Shown piece after piece: positions 52,301-64,000 of a stretch of 64,000 nucleotides of DNA (positions within the stretch are counted from its first letter, which is position 1; each line of letters begins with the position of its first letter). Source of the DNA: Tyto alba. Taxonomy: Eukaryota > Chordata > Aves > Strigiformes > Tytonidae. Both the position numbers and the translations under genes were made by a program. A model generated the notes under the pieces. That model did not search any database, was not told the origin of the DNA, and saw nothing but the letters and a program-made list of their open reading frames with translations. The stretch spans positions 7,285,546 through 7,349,545 of the forward strand of contig NW_024881300.1 in assembly GCF_018691265.1 (NCBI RefSeq). Reading direction: 5' to 3'.

Positions 52301-52525
52301 AGCACCTTTCCCACAGTGATTCACAGGGAGGCTCATCTTTAGCTTTTAAAGTCCTATTGCAAATGAAAAAACTCAGTCTAAAAAACAAACCCTTTACACT
52401 GCAGAAGTAGGTAATACATTTCGTAGAAATGTATTTTGCCAGTACCTTTACAAGTGTTTAAGCAAAGATTTAAAAAATACTGAAGTTGACAGTGTTCCTT
52501 TTGCAGTCCCAGGTAGGACGTTTTC

Positions 52526-52531
52526 TTTATT
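52526..52531 (-). terminator. Candidate most distal polyadenylation signal, within an ATT repeat
   Basis: AATAAA in CYLD sense at the edge of an AAT microsatellite. It would give a UTR of about 4.9 kb, close to the length I recall for human CYLD. The hexamer may be only a by-product of the repeat. Confidence 0.3.
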
Positions 52532-52549
52532 ATTATTATTATTATTACT
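52526..52549 (+). repeat. (ATT)n microsatellite
   Basis: About seven ATT units. Its left edge creates a minus-strand AATAAA hexamer. Confidence 0.85.
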
Positions 52550-53218
52550 ACGATACTCAGGAAAAGTAAATTAAAAAAAAAAAAAACTAAAACTACTAGA
52601 TAGGAGTATCTTTCTAGAGAACAGCTGCTTCTCTGGAAGCACCACTGAACCTACAGCATGATCCCAGGAGGAACCGATCATCTAGGACCAGCAAGGTAGT
52701 GTACTAAGCATTTAAAAAAATTTTTTTGCCCTCCACAGGCAAACTGCAGTTAGCTATAGCAGCTTTTCGTTGATTTTCTGTTACAGTATCAGGTACTAAT
52801 TGGTAAGGCACAAGTAGTATACTTAGACCTAATTTGATACAGTACAGCACTTCCCAGGTTTCCTAGAAATGTGGAAATTAAGAGACTATCAAAAATATAT
52901 AAAAATAAATCTTTCTGTAAGTACACAAAACAAGCGAGTTCAAAACTGTATCCATTATTGTTCATGACACTCCCAAAACTCCAAGCACCCAGAAAAATGA
53001 TACGAGACATAAGAATAGTATTTTTAATTAATATTAATACAGAAAGAGCACACGGTACATTCCTTTCCAGTAGCAGCTAATTCTGCTCTACCATTGAGGG
53101 CCAGGGGGAAGTTAAGGCTAGTTGAGGGCAACCTGATACAATGGTTTGTTTCCCTAACTCATTCTTGGAGACAGCCTTTGTAAGTTTAAGAGACTATTTG
53201 TGCACAAAACATGGGATG

Positions 53219-53224
53219 TTTATT
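53219..53224 (-). terminator. Candidate distal polyadenylation signal AATAAA
   Basis: AATAAA on the minus strand is followed within about 15 bases by a GTTTTGTG stretch that could act as a downstream GU-rich element. It lies beyond the miR-181 8-mer, giving a UTR of roughly 4.2 kb. It is a good candidate for the main distal end of CYLD mRNA. Confidence 0.45.
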
Positions 53225-53736
53225 TAGCAAAAGATCAAGAACAGAGAAAAACATGCTTTGTTACAGTGGTTAAAATACACAAAGCTTTCAAGCTGCTTTT
53301 TACACAAATTCAGTTCTGAAACTACAATATTCCAGTTTGCAGCATCTCGTGCCTTAGTATGGTATGAAACAGGCTATCGTTAGGGATGGTGCTGACCAGG
53401 TTCATCTATTCAGTAAAATGCACAAGAAAAATAAGTGCATTGGAATGAACCACTTACGAGTAATTCCTGTTACACATAGTACTTGCTTAAAATGAAAATC
53501 TCACAGGCTGTTCAGTTAAACACAGTACTACTTTTTCAAGAGCACAGAATCAGTATCACGGCTATTAGAAAGACCTTTACTGAACATATGTATTTCTGTA
53601 TTTTTTCCTCCAATTATCTCCCACACCAAAAGAGAAGCATTCTCATGTAGCTTACTGTGGGTTTGGAGTTAAGTTGCTCGGGTTTTTTGTTTCAGTAGTG
53701 TGCAAGGCATCACTTTTAACCAATACATTTACTCTT

Positions 53737-53744
53737 TACATTCA
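53737..53744 (-). promoter_or_regulatory. Candidate miR-181 8-mer target site in CYLD 3' UTR
   Basis: The minus strand reads TGAATGTA, a full 8-mer match to the miR-181 seed with A opposite position 1. miR-181b repression of CYLD is reported in mammals. Whether this site is orthologous to the mammalian one needs an alignment. Confidence 0.4.
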
Positions 53745-55257
53745 AAATAAGCATTGAGCGGTGCAGTGATTTGGTCAATTTTCTACTGATTTGAACCCCT
53801 ATTTCTAAAAATGATTAGCAGAGCGTGGGGCTGAGAGTTGCACAGGGGTGTAGTTTTTCTCAACAAAAGTTTATGTATTATGAAACTTGTGTGTTTTTAC
53901 AGGCCGTTAGGAACCATATTTTCTATGTGTTTTCCTACTCACTGGTTAAGGCCATTGTCAGCAATACTTAAGAGCCAAACCATGAAGCAATAAGCTAAGT
54001 GCTATTAATTTATGGGCATATTCACCATATTAAAAAAAGAGAGAAGAACTGATCAGGAGGTTCCCAAGTGCAATAAACACATAAAAATTGGGTGCTTAGT
54101 CACTGGAATCTTTGGGCATTACATTTAATAACAGTAGATGCTTTAAAATGCAGGCTGTATATTCAAAATAGCATAGCCAATTCCCCTACAATATATGCTG
54201 AAGGCTAAAAACGGTTTCTTACCCTTGTGTACAAATTATTTTACAAGTTTCCTTTCACAGTGAAATCACTTTTCTGTCTGTATACTCCTGAGAAAGGAAA
54301 AAAAAAATGGGGTTAGTTTCCATAACATTTCATTCACACTGTCAGATTATCTCCAATCCAATGCAGTACACCATTAAGCAATACTTTTTGGTTTAAAAGG
54401 CAGCTCATGTCAACACCAACACTTTTTTTTTAATGCTATAGAAGGCATCTCTGACCCTCTTTAGGTGATAAGCAATAAAATAACCATGTAATCATATACT
54501 GTTTGCAAAACTATTTACTGTTTTGCAATAATACAAAGTAGTACAAAACGCAGGCTGTAAAGTACTGCCTGCATTTCGAAACACAGTAGTTGTCACCAAG
54601 AAGCATGCACAAGAATGCATTTGAACCCCCAGTTTTTTTCCATAAGTTCTTTACACGTACCACAGTAAGAGTTCACACAACTTCTTCTCCATGTCCAGTC
54701 AAAGGCCAGAAGAGTGAGGGCAAGAAGCCAAGCAGTTCGTTTACACCCAGCTATTTTAATTCACTTATGCTAACAGAGTACGCATCCTGAAAAAGTGGGA
54801 TATTCGTGAATATTTGCAGTTGTAAGAAAGAGTGGATATCTTGCTACATGATTACTCATCTAGAAAACATTAATATGGTTGCCAAGTCCAAGTCTCCCCC
54901 CTGGCCACAGCAGTTCGAAGGCTGTTCTCCAAGTTCAGGCAGGAAGAGGGTAACATAACTTTAGGCTGCATGTAATATATGGGGGAGAAAGATGACATAA
55001 GTGGAAGACATAGGAAAGTTAACACATTGGGAAAACCAGAAAATAAATCTAGAGCTAGGGAAGAGAAAGAATCCGGACAAAATTCTCAAATTCATCTCAT
55101 TGGTACAGAGGTTTGTGCTTGTTCATTTTGTAAAGCCTTTCTGTTTGCTCCTTGTTCAGAAGGAGGCACCGCTTGCAACTGCTTTCAGGTTGAGAATCAT
55201 GATGGGGCTGGGTGAATTGAGGTACCAAACTTTGTAGAGAGCATGTTGAGAGTCTGT

Positions 55258-55278
55258 TTTATTATTACTGCCTTTATT
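55258..55278 (-). terminator. Paired candidate polyadenylation signals AATAAA (middle)
   Basis: Two AATAAA hexamers on the minus strand, at 55,273-55,278 and 55,258-55,263, lie within 21 bases. Closely spaced signals of this kind are common at used poly(A) sites. Confidence 0.4.
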
Positions 55279-56188
55279 TTTGCAAGCCCGCTCTTGCCTT
55301 CGCTTTGCAAACAGCTCTGTTTAAAAACATCACTTGAGGTACCTGGAGGCTGTGGCTGGACTTCCCTCTTCAAATCTGCAGCCAAAGGTGGGTTACCATA
55401 CCTGCTGCTCAGATTTATGTAGCTTCTCTCTAGTCCATTATAATAAATACAAGCTGCCTAGCCAAGACCTAGAACTAGTCTTTTGACCTTACAATGCCTA
55501 TGGGATGCTTCTATGGCAGCACTGTTGCCACATCTGAGAATCTGCAGGTGCTGTCCCAGAGCCAAGGAAGAGCCAGTGGACAGCAATCCATCCACTGACA
55601 GATCCTTATAGAAGCCATCACCTGAAGCCTCACTGGAATTTTTCAGGAGAGAGTTCAAGAGCTCACAGTAGTACTGAAACTAAAGAAAGAGAGCCTTGCC
55701 AAGGAGCACAGACTAGATAAATAAGGCAAGGGAAGGTGGAAGGCAGGAGACTAGTAGAGGCAAAAGCAACAGTGACACTTTTAATAACTTTCTTGCTCCT
55801 GAGAGTAAAAAATTAAAGCACATTTCACACAGCAGCTAATGGAACAGATCAACTCCCTACAGCACCCCTTGCTTTAGACACTTCAGTCCTTCAAATATAG
55901 TTTTTAAATCTCTTTCCAGTACTGTTCTGTGCTAGAGTGTGTCCCAAAGAAAGATTTTATGTTTTCCAAGAAGAACAAAGTAACCACATTTTCTACAATA
56001 TGGGATCAGACTCTATTGTCTTTAAAACAGTAGCATTTTCCAAAGTGGCTTTTCCTCTTGTTTTGTGACCTCTCCTTCTATGGAGTTGATCCCAAAAAGG
56101 AAGTTTTCCATATAAAACATCTCAGAGTTGAAAATGTACAGCTTATATATATGCAATTTGTACAACCAGATTTTACTCTGTGTGCGTG

Positions 56189-56214
56189 TATATATATATA
56201 TATATATATATATA
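56189..56214 (+). repeat. (TA)13 microsatellite
   Basis: Thirteen TA units preceded by a short GTGT stretch, inside the probable CYLD 3' UTR. Length polymorphism is likely. Confidence 0.9.
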
Positions 56215-56576
56215 GTTGCATGTTTTCTAGTCAGTGTAGACAGAAGTAGCTAAAAAGCAACGAAAACAACAGTATTTCATTGCAAACAGGAGCCAACAGA
56301 CCTCAAAGTATAATATTTTACATCAACACAGGTTGTGCAGCTTTTCAAGTTAGGTTTTGTTAGGTACTTGGCATACAGCAAAACTCTGATCTACTTTTAG
56401 TTACAGTTTCATCTTTCCAGGCAGAGATTTTTACTATTCATTGGTAATTCTGAAATGAAGAGTCAGATGTATAACATATTCCCAGGTAGTAGCTTAATGT
56501 ACTGTAGAAAAGTCAGTTTTGTTTTACCAAGGACTAAGAATCCACTGCAGTAACATTCCCTGAGGCAATCTACTAT

Positions 56577-56582
56577 TTTATT
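56577..56582 (-). terminator. Candidate CYLD polyadenylation signal AATAAA (proximal)
   Basis: TTTATT on the plus strand is AATAAA in the sense of CYLD transcription, about 850 bases after the stop codon. It could give a short-UTR isoform. Usage is not known from sequence alone. Confidence 0.35.
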
Positions 56583-57232
56583 GTTTTGTCCTTGAATCAT
56601 TTGTATATAGTTACTGTTCTGTTCCAGACTGCTTTGTTTCTTTAAAAATAGACACTTAGAAAAAGACATCTGTTAACTTCCACTGCTAATTTTATATTTC
56701 AGCAATTATGCTTCCCCTTAATACCCTCCTCCTCCTCTTTTCCCCCTCCAAAAATTGCAAGTTAACAGATAGCAAATCTGTGTGCTTGATTTTCACAAGA
56801 TAGGAATTCAGATCTTTAAATGAACATTAATTTTTGAAGATGAAAATGTGTGAACTGAAAAGAATGTAGTAGACAGATAACAGAATTAATATGCAAGGAA
56901 CAGTCTAAAATTTATCTTACTAAAACTGAAGTTAATCTCTCTTCAACAGAGAGAATGTATGGGTGCTGAAAAGATCAAGGGTGGGGAGAATTGAGGAGGG
57001 TGGAGGGTAGAGAAACACAAGAGAATCATCATCCTTGGTCCACAGAAACGTACCGCACAAGAATGCTGTGTATCTTTACATTCTCAATGGACTAAGGAGG
57101 TATCTCCTGATAGAATTCCACCTTTAACATTTACAAAAAGCCTGTGTATAATCAATGCACTTAAAGCTTTAAGTTTGAGTAACTTCACTTAGACTTTGTT
57201 TATAAAACAAACACACAAGCACACTTCCTGGA

Positions 57233-57239
57233 GTGCAAA
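57233..57239 (-). promoter_or_regulatory. Candidate miR-19 seed site in CYLD 3' UTR
   Basis: The minus strand reads TTTGCAC, a 7-mer match to miR-19 seed positions 2-8, about 195 bases after the stop codon. CYLD is a reported miR-19 target in mammalian T-cell leukaemia. A 7-mer by itself is weak evidence. Confidence 0.3.
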
Positions 57240-57433
57240 ATGCTTAAATACTTCAATTAGAGAACTCCACAAGTAGTTTTTGGAACAGTAATCCTTTTGC
57301 TCTCATAGTCAACTTCTTCCTTGTTATTGCATCCATTGCCAGCAACGGTTGCATTAAAACTAACAAAAAAAATGCAGCAAATGCAACAGTCAATAACTCT
57401 ATGCTGTTTCTTCAGTTTTCCAGAGGGTATTGT

Positions 57434-64000
<6,567 letters not shown>

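Larger units (their letters stand above)
52520..57433 (-). other. CYLD: Probable long 3' UTR of CYLD
   Basis: The sequence downstream of the CYLD stop is AT-rich and has no recognisable repeat bodies. It has minus-strand AATAAA signals near 56.58, 55.27, 53.22 and 52.53 kb. Human CYLD mRNA has a 3' UTR of several kb (from memory), which would end near 52-53 kb by analogy. Minus-strand matches to microRNAs reported to repress CYLD are present: an 8-mer TGAATGTA for miR-181 at 53,737-53,744, TTTGCAC for miR-19 at 57,233-57,239 and CAAGGAT for miR-362-5p at 57,031-57,037. Seed matches this short also arise by chance. The 3' end is not settled; 53.2 kb and 52.5 kb are both plausible, and shorter isoforms may end at 55.2 or 56.5 kb. 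Confidence 0.65.

Overview
The window reads as vertebrate nuclear DNA, most likely from a bird or another sauropsid with few repeats. It is AT-rich, intron-containing and mostly non-coding. I recognised no Alu, B1, L1 or other mammal-type interspersed repeat in 64 kb. Short A-rich tracts with AAACC and AAAAC runs are scattered through it, which is common in bird assemblies. The class assignment is inference; the animal, intron-bearing nature is seen directly.

Only one gene is supported. The right end (57,434-64,000, minus strand) carries the last five coding exons of CYLD, the Lys63/Met1-specific deubiquitinase that restrains NF-kappaB, JNK and necroptotic signalling. The exons are 61,910-62,042, 61,135-61,243, 59,969-60,087, 59,093-59,309 and 57,434-57,618. 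They join in phase, have GT-AG introns and encode 253 residues. These residues hold the distal half of the USP catalytic domain, the inserted zinc-binding B-box, the catalytic His and Asp region, and the natural C-terminus. The nucleophilic Cys box, the CAP-Gly domains and the promoter lie beyond the right edge.

From 57,433 down to about 53.2 or 52.5 kb lies what is probably the long CYLD 3' UTR. It has several AATAAA signals on the minus strand and seed matches to microRNAs reported to repress CYLD in mammals. Immediately beyond it, at 50.5-52.3 kb, is a two-lobed GC- and CpG-rich island. It is the only such block in the window and could be the promoter of an unannotated transcript.

The left 50 kb looks like a gene desert. 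In amniotes the neighbour on this side of CYLD is expected to be SALL1, across a large intergenic interval, so long-range enhancers are the most plausible content. I see no convincing protein-coding gene there. Several compact clusters of transcription-factor motifs have enhancer character: 45.06-45.76 kb (homeodomain/POU/FOX), 49.0-49.1 kb (GATA/RUNX/CRE), 42.37-42.40 kb (TCF/nuclear receptor), 28.81-28.87 kb (RUNX/SOX/octamer) and 10.27-10.32 kb (paired AP-1). One exon-like open stretch (22,628-22,891), a 60-bp tandem duplication (23.10-23.22 kb), a perfect 15-bp hairpin (31.15 kb), two G-quadruplex motifs and a set of microsatellites and homopolymers are also listed.

Limits: without alignment, conservation or expression data, the enhancer, UTR and promoter calls are inferences from sequence character. 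Only the CYLD exons are near certain.
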